Notes under the pieces: model-generated | What the model saw: only the letters and a program-made list of their open reading frames with translations | What the model was told of the DNA's origin: nothing | Database searches by the model: none | Translations under genes and position numbers: made by a program | Shown: one piece after another, positions 1 through 8,539 of the stretch | Layout of the letters: each line of letters starts with the position of its first letter | Position numbering within the stretch: position 1 is the stretch's first letter | NCBI GenBank assembly: GCA_963770375.1 | Contig: CAVYPM010000017.1 | Span: 434,001 to 498,000 of the forward strand | From: DASVBE01 sp963770375 | GTDB taxonomy: Bacteria; Actinomycetota; Actinomycetes; Streptosporangiales; Streptosporangiaceae | Reading direction: 5' to 3' | Length of the DNA stretch: 64,000 bases

Positions 1-523
1 AGGAGTGCGAGCACTGCAGTTCGACGCCGTCGAACCCGCCCGCCGCGCAGTGCCCGGCGACCAGCGCGTAGCCCGCCACGATCTCGCGGATCTCGTGCTC
101 CTCGACGGCCTTGGGCACCTCGCGGAACAGCGGGTCGGGCACCGGGCTCGGGGCCCACACCGGCAGCCGGGAGAACATCCCCGAGGCCTGCCCGCCGTTG
201 TGGTTGAGCTGGGCCAGGATCGGCACGCCGTGCGCGTGAACGGCCCGCGTGATCCGCTGGTAGCCGGGGATCACCTCGGGCCTGAACCCGTGGATCAGCT
301 TCTCGTACGGCCAGTCGGTGGGGTGGGTGGAGTGCTCCTCGGTGATGATCAGCCCGGCCCCGCCGGCCGCCCGCGCCGCGTAGTACGCGGCGTGCTGCGC
401 CGACGGCAGCCCGTCCTGCGCGTAGTTGGTCAGGTGCGCGGAGAACACGACCCGGTTCGGCACCGTTAGCGGCCCGATCCGCAACGGCGAGAACAGGTAC
501 CGGTACGGCCCGGCCCCGCTCAC
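1..523 (-). CDS. Mycofactocin-associated FadH/OYE-family oxidoreductase 1 (C-terminus outside window)
   Basis: N-terminal ~174 residues of an Old Yellow Enzyme-type FMN flavoprotein, cut by the left edge. Read from a GTG at 523, the protein shows PLRIGPLTVPNRVVFS (first strand of the TIM barrel) and then GLIITEEHSTHPTDWPYE, which closely parallels the second OYE gene of this locus (867-2855). Family knowledge: mycofactocin loci often carry type 1 and type 2 OYE oxidoreductases, presumably using mycofactocin as redox partner. It is the last visible gene of the mftA-led minus-strand operon, 19 nt after the ABM gene. No good ribosome site precedes the GTG, so coupled translation is likely. Assignment as type 1 is by context and similarity. 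Confidence 0.8.
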   Translation of the reverse strand, partial: MSGAGPYRYLFSPLRIGPLTVPNRVVFSAHLTNYAQDGLPSAQHAAYYAARAAGGAGLIITEEHSTHPTDWPYEKLIHGFRPEVIPGYQRITRAVHAHGVPILAQLNHNGGQASGMFSRLPVWAPSPVPDPLFREVPKAVEEHEIREIVAGYALVAGHCAAGGFDGVELQCSHS

Positions 524-542
524 GGGGCGGCCAGGATGCGTC

Positions 543-851
543 TCACAGCTGCCCCTTGGCCGGGTCGCCGGCCGGCACCGGGTGGCTGACCACGATCTGG
601 GCCGGCCCGGTTAGCTTGCCGCGCAGCATCGGGTTCAGCGCGGCCAGGGCAGCTCCCCGGCTGTGCACGGCCAGCGCCTCCTCGCTGGCCCACCGCTCGA
701 TCATGATCAGCTGGTCGCCGGCCCGGTGCAGCGCGTACAGCTCGCAACCGTCCTCGGCGTGCACCTGCGGGATGATCCCGGCGAACGCGGCCGCCACCGC
801 GTCGGTGTGCTCCGGCTTGGGCGAGATGGTGGCGACGACCACAATCGACAT
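543..851 (-). CDS. Antibiotic biosynthesis monooxygenase (ABM) family protein
   Basis: A 102-residue single-domain protein starting MSIVVVATISPKPEHTDAV, the first strand and helix of the ferredoxin-like ABM fold. It continues with DGCELYALHRAGDQLIMIERW, the typical second half. ABM proteins are small, usually dimeric, heme-free monooxygenases or quinol-modifying enzymes, and the substrate here is unknown. It lies between the two OYE genes with gaps of 15 and 19 nt and is therefore probably part of the mycofactocin operon. Length is normal for the family and the frame is intact. Confidence 0.8.
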   Translation of the reverse strand: MSIVVVATISPKPEHTDAVAAAFAGIIPQVHAEDGCELYALHRAGDQLIMIERWASEEALAVHSRGAALAALNPMLRGKLTGPAQIVVSHPVPAGDPAKGQL

Positions 852-866
852 CGGTGCTCCTGGCTG

Positions 867-2855
867 TCAGTGGGTGAATGCCGGGCTCAGTGCCGCGGCG
901 TGGCCCAGGCGGCGGCCCTCCCGGATGGCCTCGGCCACGGTCCGCGGGGCCACGCAGTCGCCCGCCCGCGGCGTCTCCGGCCGGGACAGGTAGAGATCCT
1001 CATCGGGCAGCCGGTGCCCGCAGTCGACCAGCACAGCGCAGTCCACCCGCCGCTGCGCCCCGGTCCACACGTCCTCCAGCAAAGCGGTTCCGCCGCTCAC
1101 CTCGCGGATGAGCGACCGCAGTTCCCTGGTCACCCCGGCCCGCTGCAGCCGCACGTTCGCGTCGGCCAGGTCCCCGGTCAGCGACAGCAGCGTGCCCACC
1201 ACCGGATCCTGGGTGACCAGCGCGACCTGCCGCCCCGCCGCCGCCAGCAATTCCGCCACCGCCACCCCCACCGGCCCGCCCACCGGGTCATGCACGACGA
1301 CCGGCCCGTCCGGCAGCACGGCCGCGCCGGACAAGACGGCCAGGGCGTCCACGCTGACCGCAGGATCGAACCGGGCGGCCGGCCGCGAGCCGGTGGCCAG
1401 GATGACCTGGGTGCCCGCCGCCGCGGCCGCGTCCAGGTCCTCGGCGGTGATCTCGGTCTCCAGGTCGAACCGCACGCCGAGGCGCCGGGCCTCGGCTTCC
1501 AGCCAGTCGGCCAGCAGGGCCATCCGCTCCCGGGCCGGGCCGCCCGCCGCGGCCCGCAAGATGCCGCCGAGGCCAGCCGACCGCTCGGCCAGCCGGACCG
1601 CCAGCCCCGCCCCGGCGGCGACCCGGGCCGCCTCCAGCCCGGCCGGTCCCCCGCCGACGACGAGCACGCCGGGCTGCCCGGTCCGCGCCCCCGGTTCCGT
1701 AATCCTTCCTGGGCCAGAAACCCCATCGGCGGCGGGGGGCGGGTCGGTGGTTTCGTGGCCGGTGCGGGGGTCGCTGATGCAGGTGATGACCGGATTGCGG
1801 TTGTCGCGGACGCGGCAGGTCTGGTTGCACAGGATGCAGGGGCGGATCCGGTCCGGTGTGCCCGCGCGCAGCTTGGCCACCACATCCGCGTCGGCGATCT
1901 GCGCGCGGGTCATCTCGGCCAGGTCGGCGGCGCCCGCGTCGAGGGCGGCCTGCGCGGCGGCGGGGTCGACCACGCTCCCCTGCAGGGCGACAGGGACCGC
2001 GCCGGCCACGACGGCGCGGATCGCGGCGGCCAGGTCCTGGTTGAACATCGGCGGGGTGTGCGCGTCCGGCCGGTAGGCGCTGGCCGAGTACGGGCCGCCG
2101 CGGACCACCGTCAGCAGATCCAGGTCCGGGGCCAGCGCGGCGGCCTGCTCCGCGGCCTGCTCCGGCGTGACCCCGGCCCACGGCGCCAGCTCGTCGCAGC
2201 TCAGCCGCAGGGCCAGGATCCGGCCCGGGCCGATCGCGGCGCGCACCGCCGCCAGCACCTCGCGGGTCAGGGCCAGCCGGTCCGTGCCGTACCGGTCGGT
2301 GCGCTGGCTGGTCAGCCCGGAGTGGAACTGCCGCAGCAGCGCGCCGGGCCCGGCGTCCAGCTCGACCCCGTCCAGGCCCGCCCCGGCAGCCGCCGCCGCG
2401 GCCGCGGCGAACCCGGCGACCAGCGCGGCGATCTCCGGCTCCTCCATGATCATCGGGGTCTCGCGGCTCACCGCGTCGGTGAACCCGGATGGCCCCCACA
2501 GCACGCTCTGCGAGTACGCCGACGAGCCCTGCAGCCCGGTGTGCCCGAGACCGGCCAGGACCAGCGCGCCGTGCGGGCGGCAGGCCGCGGCGATCTCGCG
2601 CCAGCCGCCGGCGCAGTCCGCGGCCAGCGGGGCGCGCTCGTACGGCCAGTCGGACTCGTGCACCGACGCGGTCTCGGTGATGATCAGCCCCGCGCCGCCA
2701 GCCGCGCGCCGCTGGTAGTAGGCGGTGTGCCGGGCCGACAGCGCACGGTCCTGGCCGAGGTTGGTCTCGTGCGGCCCGAAGATCACCCGGGACGGCGCGG
2801 TCCGGCCCGCCAGCGTCACCGGGTCGAGCAGCCGGGGGCCGCCGGCGGCAGGCAC
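867..2855 (-). CDS. Mycofactocin-associated FadH/OYE-family oxidoreductase 2
   Basis: A two-part flavoenzyme of the 2,4-dienoyl-CoA reductase type. An N-terminal OYE barrel (LLDPVTLAGRTAPSRVIFGP) is followed by a Cys cluster, CILCNQTCRVRDNRNP then C in VITCIS, expected to hold a 4Fe-4S centre. A C-terminal FAD/NAD domain has VLVVGGGPAGLEAA. I prefer the GTG at 2855, one nt after the mftC stop, over the ATG at 2945, which would overlap mftC by 89 nt and has no ribosome site. The linker between the two halves contains a dispersed repeat (1685-1735). Predicted role: hydride transfer linked to mycofactocin. Confidence 0.82.
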   Translation of the reverse strand: MPAAGGPRLLDPVTLAGRTAPSRVIFGPHETNLGQDRALSARHTAYYQRRAAGGAGLIITETASVHESDWPYERAPLAADCAGGWREIAAACRPHGALVLAGLGHTGLQGSSAYSQSVLWGPSGFTDAVSRETPMIMEEPEIAALVAGFAAAAAAAAGAGLDGVELDAGPGALLRQFHSGLTSQRTDRYGTDRLALTREVLAAVRAAIGPGRILALRLSCDELAPWAGVTPEQAAEQAAALAPDLDLLTVVRGGPYSASAYRPDAHTPPMFNQDLAAAIRAVVAGAVPVALQGSVVDPAAAQAALDAGAADLAEMTRAQIADADVVAKLRAGTPDRIRPCILCNQTCRVRDNRNPVITCISDPRTGHETTDPPPAADGVSGPGRITEPGARTGQPGVLVVGGGPAGLEAARVAAGAGLAVRLAERSAGLGGILRAAAGGPARERMALLADWLEAEARRLGVRFDLETEITAEDLDAAAAAGTQVILATGSRPAARFDPAVSVDALAVLSGAAVLPDGPVVVHDPVGGPVGVAVAELLAAAGRQVALVTQDPVVGTLLSLTGDLADANVRLQRAGVTRELRSLIREVSGGTALLEDVWTGAQRRVDCAVLVDCGHRLPDEDLYLSRPETPRAGDCVAPRTVAEAIREGRRLGHAAALSPAFTH
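1685..1735 (-). repeat. Dispersed ~50-bp repeat, copy 1 (inside the OYE linker)
   Basis: Plus-strand core CCGTAATCCTTCCTGG followed by GCCAGAAACC, flanked by GC-rich sequence on both sides. It matches 7436-7486 closely and 38555-38605 partly, all in one orientation. The centre (TTCCTGG-GCCAGAA) is nearly palindromic. This copy falls in frame in the linker between the OYE and FAD/NAD domains, adding about 15 residues. Confidence 0.55.
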
Positions 2856-2856
2856 G

Positions 2857-4115
2857 TCAGGGGCCGCCGGGGCGGAAACCGGCCAGCGGGCTTGCGTCGC
2901 AGGCGCGGTCGGGCGGGTGCTGGCGGTCCGTGAACCCGCTGGCATCGTCCGGCGGGCGGCGGCCGATGGTCACCGGGACCGGCTGGCGCAGGCGGGCGCG
3001 CGGCGCGGTCCGGTGCGAGTGGTCGCCGGACGGGCGGGGGGCACCGCCCGGGCGGCCGGGCGCGGCCAGCGCGGCCTCGCCGTGGCCGCGGACGCACTCG
3101 GGGTCCGGGCCGTCCAGCGGCAGGCCGGTGAAGAACTTGGCCGCCATGCAGCCGCCGCGGCAGGAATCGTACGCCGAGCAGGACTCGCAGGCCCCGCCGG
3201 TCTGGGGGCGGCGCAGGTCCGCGAACAGCTCCGAGTCACGCCAGACCGCGGCGAACCCGCCGGGCCCGAGCACGTTGCCCGCCAGGAAGCTGTCGTGGAT
3301 CGCGAACGGGCACGCGTACACGTCGCCGACCGGGTCGATCAGGCAGACCACCCGGCCCGCGCCGCACAGGTTGAGTCCGGGCAGCGCGCCGCCGTACCCG
3401 GCCAGGTGGAAGAACGAGTCTCCGGTCAGCACCTGCTCGCCGCGCTCGGTCAGCCAGTCGTAGAGCAGCCGCTGCTGGTCCGCGGTCGGGTGCAGCTCGT
3501 CCCATACGTCCGCGCCGCGGCCCGACGGGCGCAGCCGGGTCAGCCGCAGCTGCGCGCCGAACCGGCCCGCCAGCGCCTGGAACGCGTCCAGCTGGGTCAC
3601 GTTCTGCCTGGTCACGACCACAGACAGCTTGAAGCCGCGGAACCCGGCGGCGGCCAGCGTGTCCATCGCGCGCAGCGCCATGGCGTACGAACCGGGGCCG
3701 CGGACCGCGTCGTTGACCGCTTCGGTCGCGCCGTCCAGCGAGATCTGCACGTCGGTGTAGTCGCTGACGGCCAGCCGCGCGGCGACCGCCGGGGTGATCT
3801 TCACGCCGTTGGTGGAGAACTTCACCCCGACCTTATGAGCGGTGGCGTAATCCACCAGGTCCCAGAAGTCCGGCCGGACGGTCGGCTCGCCGCCGCCGAT
3901 GTTGACGTAGAACACCTGCATGCGCTCGAGCTCGTCGATCACCGCCTGGCACTGCGCGGTGCTCAGCTCGCGCGGGTCGCGGCGGCCCGAGCTGGACAGG
4001 CAGTGCACGCAGGACAGGTTGCAGGCGTAGGTGAGCTCCCAGGTCAGGCAGATCGGCGCGGCCAGGCCGTACTGGAACTCCTCGACCAGCGGGCGGTCCC
4101 CGTGCTGCCAGTCAC
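2857..4115 (-). CDS. mftC: Mycofactocin radical SAM maturase MftC (5' reading frame broken)
   Basis: Radical SAM enzyme that decarboxylates the C-terminal Tyr of MftA and forms the C-C crosslink with the adjacent Val. The cluster motif ACNLSCVHC (CxxxCxxC) is clear, then INGGEP-like NIGGGEPTVRP, and near the C-terminus the SPASM cysteines (CESCSAYDSCRGGC). In the frame of the conserved protein no ATG, GTG or TTG lies between the upstream stop (4138-4140) and the Fe-S motif. A GTG at 4115 overlaps the mftB stop as GTGA, the expected coupled start, but is one base out of frame. So either a base is missing near 4095 or translation starts at CTG 4089. The C-terminus runs about 50 residues past the conserved DHS segment. 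Confidence 0.9.
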
Positions 4116-4438
4116 GACGCGGCCGCCGCGGGCTCGATCATCGACGAGGCGGCCAGGGTGGCCAGCGCGGCCCGGAAGGCGGGCAAGCCGGGGCCCTCGA
4201 TGCCGGCCGCCGCGCAGGCCGCCCGCGCCGTGGGCGCAGTGTCCAGCGACTCGAGCACGGTCAGCAGCGCGGGATGCTTGAGGAAGGACAGGCGCCTGGT
4301 GCCGAAGTGATACAGCAGCGCGCCGAACCGCTCCGGGCGGACCGCGACCTGCGGATGCAGCCGCCAGCCCACGTCAAGATCGAACGGCACAGCCAGGTCG
4401 GACGGCGCCGGGTCGTGCGGCACCGGCTTAGTAGACAC
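4112..4438 (-). CDS. mftB: Mycofactocin precursor-binding chaperone MftB
   Basis: A 108-residue RRE-type (PqqD-like) protein that binds the MftA leader and presents it to MftC. Diagnostic segment: FDLDVGWRLHPQVAVRPE, then GALLYHFGTRRLSFLK. The GTG start at 4438 lies inside the end of mftA (11-nt overlap), so translation is probably coupled. A second GTG five codons downstream is possible. The stop at 4112 overlaps the presumed mftC start. The gene order A-B-C is canonical for mycofactocin loci. Confidence 0.92.
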   Translation of the reverse strand: MSTKPVPHDPAPSDLAVPFDLDVGWRLHPQVAVRPERFGALLYHFGTRRLSFLKHPALLTVLESLDTAPTARAACAAAGIEGPGLPAFRAALATLAASSMIEPAAAAS

Positions 4439-4574
4439 CGCACATGCCGTCGATGGACACTTCCTCGACCAGCAGGTCCGCGGTGACCAGTTCTTCTTCC
4501 AGCACGGTTTCTGCCAGTACGGGCTCGGCCACCGTGACGTCCGGCGCCGCTTCCGTCATAGTCGGATTGCTCAT
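4428..4574 (-). CDS. mftA: Mycofactocin precursor peptide MftA (48 aa)
   Basis: Short ribosomally made precursor. Reverse-strand translation from ATG 4574 gives MSNPTMTEAAPDVTV, an acidic leader rich in Glu, and ends in EEVSIDGMCGVY then TAA. The C-terminal IDGMCGVY is the mycofactocin core signature; the final Val-Tyr is what MftC decarboxylates and crosslinks. An AGGAG ribosome site 8 nt before the ATG supports this start over the internal Met at codon 6. The gene is too short for common ORF cut-offs. It leads the minus-strand mft operon and is divergent from mftR. Confidence 0.95.
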   Translation of the reverse strand: MSNPTMTEAAPDVTVAEPVLAETVLEEELVTADLLVEEVSIDGMCGVY

Positions 4575-4608
4575 CTCACACTCTCCTGTGGGACGCCGCC
4601 GGATTGCT

Positions 4609-4629
4609 TTCCGTCACATCATGACGAAT
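4609..4629. promoter_or_regulatory. Probable MftR operator in the mftA/mftR divergent region
   Basis: Inverted repeat TTCCGTCA-CATCA-TGACGAAT, arms matching at 7 of 8 positions, centred between the divergent mftA and mftR starts. TetR regulators normally bind such sites next to their own gene, so it would control both directions. It is seen by eye only. Region 4575-4692 holds no other obvious feature besides AT-rich stretches that could be -10 boxes. Confidence 0.45.
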
Positions 4630-4692
4630 ATAGGCTGAATGCTAACGTCGGGCTGGGTCGCCGGACAAGGCCAAGTGACCGGGAGGCGGAGC

Positions 4693-5334
4693 GTGACCGA
4701 GGCACCGGCGGGCATACGCCGGGGCCGGCCGCCGGGGACGAGCCGCCGGGCGCTGGAGCTGATCGCGCTGCGGCTGTTCACCGAGCAGGGCTTCGAGGCC
4801 ACCACGATCGAGCAGATCGCGGCCGAGGCCGGGGTCAGCCCGCGGACGTTCTTCCGCTACTTCAGCTCCAAGGCCAGCGTGCTGTGGGCCGAGTTCGACC
4901 ACGAGGTCGGCACGATCCGCGCCGCGCTGGCCGCCGTGCCCCCGGCCACGCCCATGATGGACGCGATCCGCCAGGCCGTGGTGACGGCCAACCACTACCG
5001 CGCGGAGGACGTGCCCGAGCTGCGCGCCCGGATGAACCTGATCGGCACCGAGCCCGCGCTGGTGTCCAGCGCGGCCACCCACTACGACGCCTGGGAGCGG
5101 GCGATCAGCGACTTCGTGGCCAGCCGCACCGGCCAGCCGGCCGGATCGCTGTACCCGCTCGCCGTCGGCCGCGCCACGCTGGCCGCCTGCCGCGCGGCCT
5201 ACGACCGCTGGGCCGACCGCGCGGACGCGGATCTCACGCTGTACCTGGACGCGGCGCTGACCGCGCTGGCCGCCGGCTTCGCACCGGACGCCCTGCGCGC
5301 GGCCCCGCCCTGGACCACGGATGGGTGCCTGTGA
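4693..5334 (+). CDS. mftR: Mycofactocin system TetR-family regulator MftR
   Basis: TetR/AcrR repressor of about 213 residues. The N-terminal HTH reads IEQIAAEAGVSPRTFFRYFSSK, followed by a ligand-binding domain with the MftR-type segment RARMNLIGTEPAL. I choose GTG 4693 over the upstream 4639 start because GGGAGG stands 6 nt before it and the protein then begins VTEAPAGIRRGRPPG, normal for TetR proteins. MftR family members respond to acyl-CoA and control mft genes. It is divergent from mftA and overlaps the next gene by 4 nt (GTGA). Confidence 0.9.
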   Translation: MTEAPAGIRRGRPPGTSRRALELIALRLFTEQGFEATTIEQIAAEAGVSPRTFFRYFSSKASVLWAEFDHEVGTIRAALAAVPPATPMMDAIRQAVVTANHYRAEDVPELRARMNLIGTEPALVSSAATHYDAWERAISDFVASRTGQPAGSLYPLAVGRATLAACRAAYDRWADRADADLTLYLDAALTALAAGFAPDALRAAPPWTTDGCL

Positions 5335-5940
5335 CCGCCTTCCTGGAACTGCTCGACTGGCGCAGGCGCATAAGTGAGGTGTACGCAGCCGTGCGCGCGG
5401 AGCCTGACCCGCAGGCCGGTCACGCGCTGTGGCGGGCCCGGCGGGACGAGCTGTTCCGCAGCCACCCGCAGAGCCCGCTGCCGCCCGGCGACCCGCTCCG
5501 CGAGACCGGCCTGCCGTACTGGCCGTACCGTCCGGACCTGCGGTTCGAGCTGGAGCTGCGGCCGCCGCCGGAGCCGGCCGAGCTGGCCCTGCCCACCGAC
5601 CATGACGGCCGGACGCCGCTGACGCTGATCGGCCAGGCCGAGCTGCCCGCGCCGGTGGGCGGGACGCTCGACGTCTGGTGGATGCGGCAGTACGGCGGCG
5701 GCATGTTCGTCCCGGTCCGGGACGGCACGGCGGGCACGACCAGCTACGGCGGCGGCCGGTACGCGCTGGACACGGCCAAGTCCGCGGACCTGGGCCCCGG
5801 GCCGGGCGGCAGCCGGGCTGATCCTGGACCTCAACTTCCTCTACCACCCGTCCTGCCGGTACGACCCGGCCTGGCAGTGCCCCCTCGCCCCGCCGGGCAA
5901 CCGCATCGCCGCCCCCATCGAAGCCGGAGAGCGCCTCTAG
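5331..5940 (+). CDS. DUF1684 family protein, single frameshift
   Basis: Starts at GTG 5331 overlapping the mftR stop, so it is cotranscribed with mftR. The first ~160 codons read VTAFLELLDWRRRISEVY through YGGGRYALDTAKSADLG, a typical DUF1684 (Ni/Fe-hydrogenase-unrelated) sequence. The conserved C-terminus LILDLNFLYHPSC, then CPLAPPGNR, is in the +1 frame and ends at TAG 5938-5940. Removing one G in the GGG at 5815-5817 restores SRLILDLNF. The function of the family is unknown. Its stop overlaps the convergent Lrp gene by 4 nt. Likely one functional protein with a sequence indel. Confidence 0.75.
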
Positions 5941-6461
5941 CGGGTTCGGGACGAGCGGCGGCGGGGGCGGGGCGGGAGTTCCTCGGCGGCTGGGTCGGCC
6001 ATCGCCAGCGGGAGCCGGGACGGCGGCTTGACCTCGGACAGCCGCAGGTGAGTGGAGAGCCGCTGGCCGCCCCGGCTGGACAGGCTGGCCAGCACCTGCG
6101 CCAGCTCGGTCACGTTCCTGGCCACCGCGACCATCAGGTAGTCCGTCTCGCCGGCCACGTTGTCGGCCGAGATGATCTGCGGCAGGGCCCGGATCTGGTC
6201 CTCGAAGATCTGCGTCGACCGCGGGTCGTGACGGGCCAGCGTGGCCGTGATGTACAGCAGCAGAGGGAAGCCGGCCTGGGCCGGGTCGAGCTGGGCGCTG
6301 ATGATCCGGATGACCCCGGACTCCTTCAGCCAGCGCACCCGGTGCAGCGTGGCGGCCGGGCTCAGGCCGACCATCCGGGCCAGCTCTACGTTGGTCCGGT
6401 CCGCGTCGACCTGAAGCGCTTCGAGCAGTTTTATGTCAACTTCATCAAGCTGTACAGCCAT
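5937..6461 (-). CDS. Lrp/AsnC family transcriptional regulator
   Basis: About 174 residues from ATG 6461: an N-terminal HTH (VDIKLLEALQVDADRTNVEL then ARMVGLSPAATLHRV) followed by a RAM/AsnC ligand-binding domain. The C-terminal tail PPRPRRRSSRTR is basic and not part of the fold. It is divergent from the EamA exporter at 6532, a frequent arrangement in which the Lrp protein controls an amino-acid or metabolite exporter. The 70-nt intergenic region contains TGCC-AAGA-GGCA and an AT-rich core. Confidence 0.88.
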   Translation of the reverse strand: MAVQLDEVDIKLLEALQVDADRTNVELARMVGLSPAATLHRVRWLKESGVIRIISAQLDPAQAGFPLLLYITATLARHDPRSTQIFEDQIRALPQIISADNVAGETDYLMVAVARNVTELAQVLASLSSRGGQRLSTHLRLSEVKPPSRLPLAMADPAAEELPPRPRRRSSRTR

Positions 6462-6531
6462 AGTGCTCAATAAAATATCGCTAAGCCTGCCAAGAGGCAA
6501 ATTTCTGGGTTGGCGTCAGCAAACTGTACAT

Positions 6532-7415
6532 ATGACCCGTAACCGCCGTAATGCCCTCGCTGCCCTGGCTGTCGCCGGGCTGCTCTGGGGCACCACTGTC
6601 CCCCTGTCCAAGGTCGCCCTCGGCTGGCTGTCGCCGGGCTCGCTGACCCTGGTCCGGTTCGCCGTTGCCGCCGCCATCCTGGCCGTGGTGACCAGGTCCC
6701 GGCTGCGTGCTGCCTGCACCCCGGCGATCCTGCTGTCCGGCGCGATCGGCTACGGCGGGACCGTGCTGCTGCAGAACGTGGGCATCACCCGGACCAGCGT
6801 CAGCCACGCCGCGCTGCTGATCGGCTCCGTGCCGGTCATGGTCGCGATCGTCGCCGCGCTGTGGCACGGGGCGGTGGCCAAGCCGGTGGCGTGGGCCGGG
6901 TTCGGCGTGTCGCTGGCCGGGGTGGCCCTGCTCGCGGGCAGCGGCGGGTCCGGTGCGGCGCTGTCCGGCGACCTGCTGGTGCTGGCCTCGCTGCTGGTCT
7001 CCGCGGTGTTCACGGTGGCCCAGGACCGGCTGCTGCCCGGCCGGGACCCCGCCGCGGTGACCGCCGTGCAGTTCCTCGGCGCGGCGCTGGTCTCGGTGCC
7101 GGCCGCGCTGATGAGCGGGCTGCCGGCGGCGCCGGCGTCGGCCGGTCCTGCGCTGGCGCTGATCGGCCTGACCGCGGGCGGCACGCTGCTGCCGTTCACC
7201 CTGTTCGCCTTCGGGCAGAGCCGGGTGCCCGCCGAGGTGGCCGGGGCGTTCCTGAACCTGGAGCCGCTGATCGGCGCGGCCGCGGGCGTGGCGCTGTTCG
7301 GCGACCCGGCCGGGACCGGGCAGCTGCTCGGCGGCGGGGCGATCCTGGCCGGCATCGCGCTGAGCAGCGTGCCGCTGCTGCGCCCGGCCCGGGTGGACCG
7401 CACGGCGGTGGCTAG
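6532..7415 (+). CDS. EamA/DMT-family exporter (3' end uncertain)
   Basis: Ten-helix drug/metabolite exporter with two EamA repeats. It starts at ATG 6532 with NRRNALAALAVAGLLWGTTV, the second repeat carries a VAGAFLNLEPLIGA motif near residue 240, and homology ends around PLLRPARV (~7400). The frame as given has no stop until 8193, which would lie fully antisense to purU. A TAG one frame away at 7413-7415 is the likely true end, implying a one-base indel near 7400. No clear ribosome site, so possibly leaderless. Divergent from the Lrp regulator. Confidence 0.8.
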
Positions 7416-7435
7416 CGTCGAGGCAGGGACCCGCG

Positions 7436-7486
7436 CGCCGGCTCCCGTAACCCGTCCTGGATCAGAAACCGCAACGGCGGGGCAGT
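7436..7486 (-). repeat. Dispersed ~50-bp repeat, copy 2 (between convergent genes)
   Basis: Plus-strand core CCCGTAACCCGTCCTGG followed by ATCAGAAACCG. It lies between the likely end of the EamA gene and the stop of purU, the usual place for a bidirectional terminator. Closest relative of copy 1 at 1685-1735, same orientation. Confidence 0.55.
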
Positions 7487-7506
7487 CGCGGCCGGCGGCC
7501 GGGGCG

Positions 7507-8409
7507 CTACCGGAAGACGACCGTCTTGTCGCCGTTGAGCAGGACCCGGTGGTCGGCGTGCCAGCGGACCGCCCGGGCCAGGGCGATGCACTCGGTGTCC
7601 CGGCCGATGGCCATCAGCTCGGCCGGGCTGTCCGCGTGGTCGACCCGGGCCACCTCCTGCTCGATGATCGGCCCCTCGTCCAGGTCGGTGGTGACGTAGT
7701 GCGCGGTGGCGCCGATCAGCTTGACCCCGCGCGCGTGCGCCTGGTGATACGGCCGCGAGCCCTTGAAGCTGGGCAGGAAGGAGTGGTGGATGTTGATGAT
7801 CCGCCCGGGCAGCTTCCCGCAGAACGCGTCGGTCAGCACCTGCATATAGCGGGCCAGCACGACGAAGTCGGCCCGGTAGTGCTCGACCAGGGTGAGGATC
7901 TCGTCCTCCTGCGCGGCCCTCGTTTCCGGCCGGACCGGCAGATGGTGGTAGTCGATGCCGTGGGTCTGGGTCAGCGGCCGCAGATCCGGGTGGTTCGAGG
8001 CGACCGCCACGATGTCGATGCCGAGCTGCCCAGACCGCTGCCGGAACAGCAGGTCGTTCAGGCAGTGCCCGGCCCGCGACACGAGGATCAGGACGCGCGG
8101 CCGTACCGCGGTGTCGTACAGCTCCCAGTCCAGGCTGAACTCCGGCGCCAGTTCGGCCAGCGCGGCCGCCATCCCGTCGGCCAGGCTGCCTGAGCCGGAG
8201 GGCCCGGCGGAACCCGTGGGCCCGGCCGGTGCCGCGCTCCCGGCCGGGTCCACGGTGAACTGCACCCGCATGAAGAACCGGCCGGTGTCCCGGTCGCCGA
8301 ACTGCTGGCTCTCGGTGATGTTGCCGCCCCGGCTGGCGAGCAGCCCGGACACGGCGGCCACGATCCCCGGCCGGTCCGGGCAGGACAGGGTGAGCACGAA
8401 CTCGGTCAT
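7507..8409 (-). CDS. purU: Formyltetrahydrofolate deformylase
   Basis: Hydrolyses 10-formyl-THF to formate and THF, balancing one-carbon pools and feeding formate to purine synthesis. 300 residues: an N-terminal ACT domain (LTLSCPDRPGIVAAVSGLLA) and a C-terminal formyltransferase-like domain with ARYMQVL, the catalytic INIHHSFLPSFKGSRPYHQA and GATAHYVTTDLDEGPII. Between the two, residues ~55-76 form a Gly/Ala/Ser/Pro linker longer than usual. Monocistronic on the minus strand, frame intact. Confidence 0.95.
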   Translation of the reverse strand: MTEFVLTLSCPDRPGIVAAVSGLLASRGGNITESQQFGDRDTGRFFMRVQFTVDPAGSAAPAGPTGSAGPSGSGSLADGMAAALAELAPEFSLDWELYDTAVRPRVLILVSRAGHCLNDLLFRQRSGQLGIDIVAVASNHPDLRPLTQTHGIDYHHLPVRPETRAAQEDEILTLVEHYRADFVVLARYMQVLTDAFCGKLPGRIINIHHSFLPSFKGSRPYHQAHARGVKLIGATAHYVTTDLDEGPIIEQEVARVDHADSPAELMAIGRDTECIALARAVRWHADHRVLLNGDKTVVFR

Positions 8410-8539
8410 CTCCGAAGCCTCCGGCAGGGATCAGCGGCCGGCCCGCCGGGAGCGGGCCAGCAACCCAGGGTAAAGGCGGCGGTCAGCGGATTATCGCTGC
8501 CCGCAGGTTTCAGCTGGTCCTGGTGGGCATCCTGACGAC

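Noticed and set aside
663..2933. Long plus-strand ORF (756 aa)
   Set aside because: Antisense to the OYE2 gene; composition is Arg/Gly/Pro/His-rich without motifs, a typical high-GC shadow frame.
7416..8193. Extension of the EamA exporter frame
   Set aside because: Completely antisense to purU and without conserved motifs; a one-base indel restores a stop at 7413-7415.
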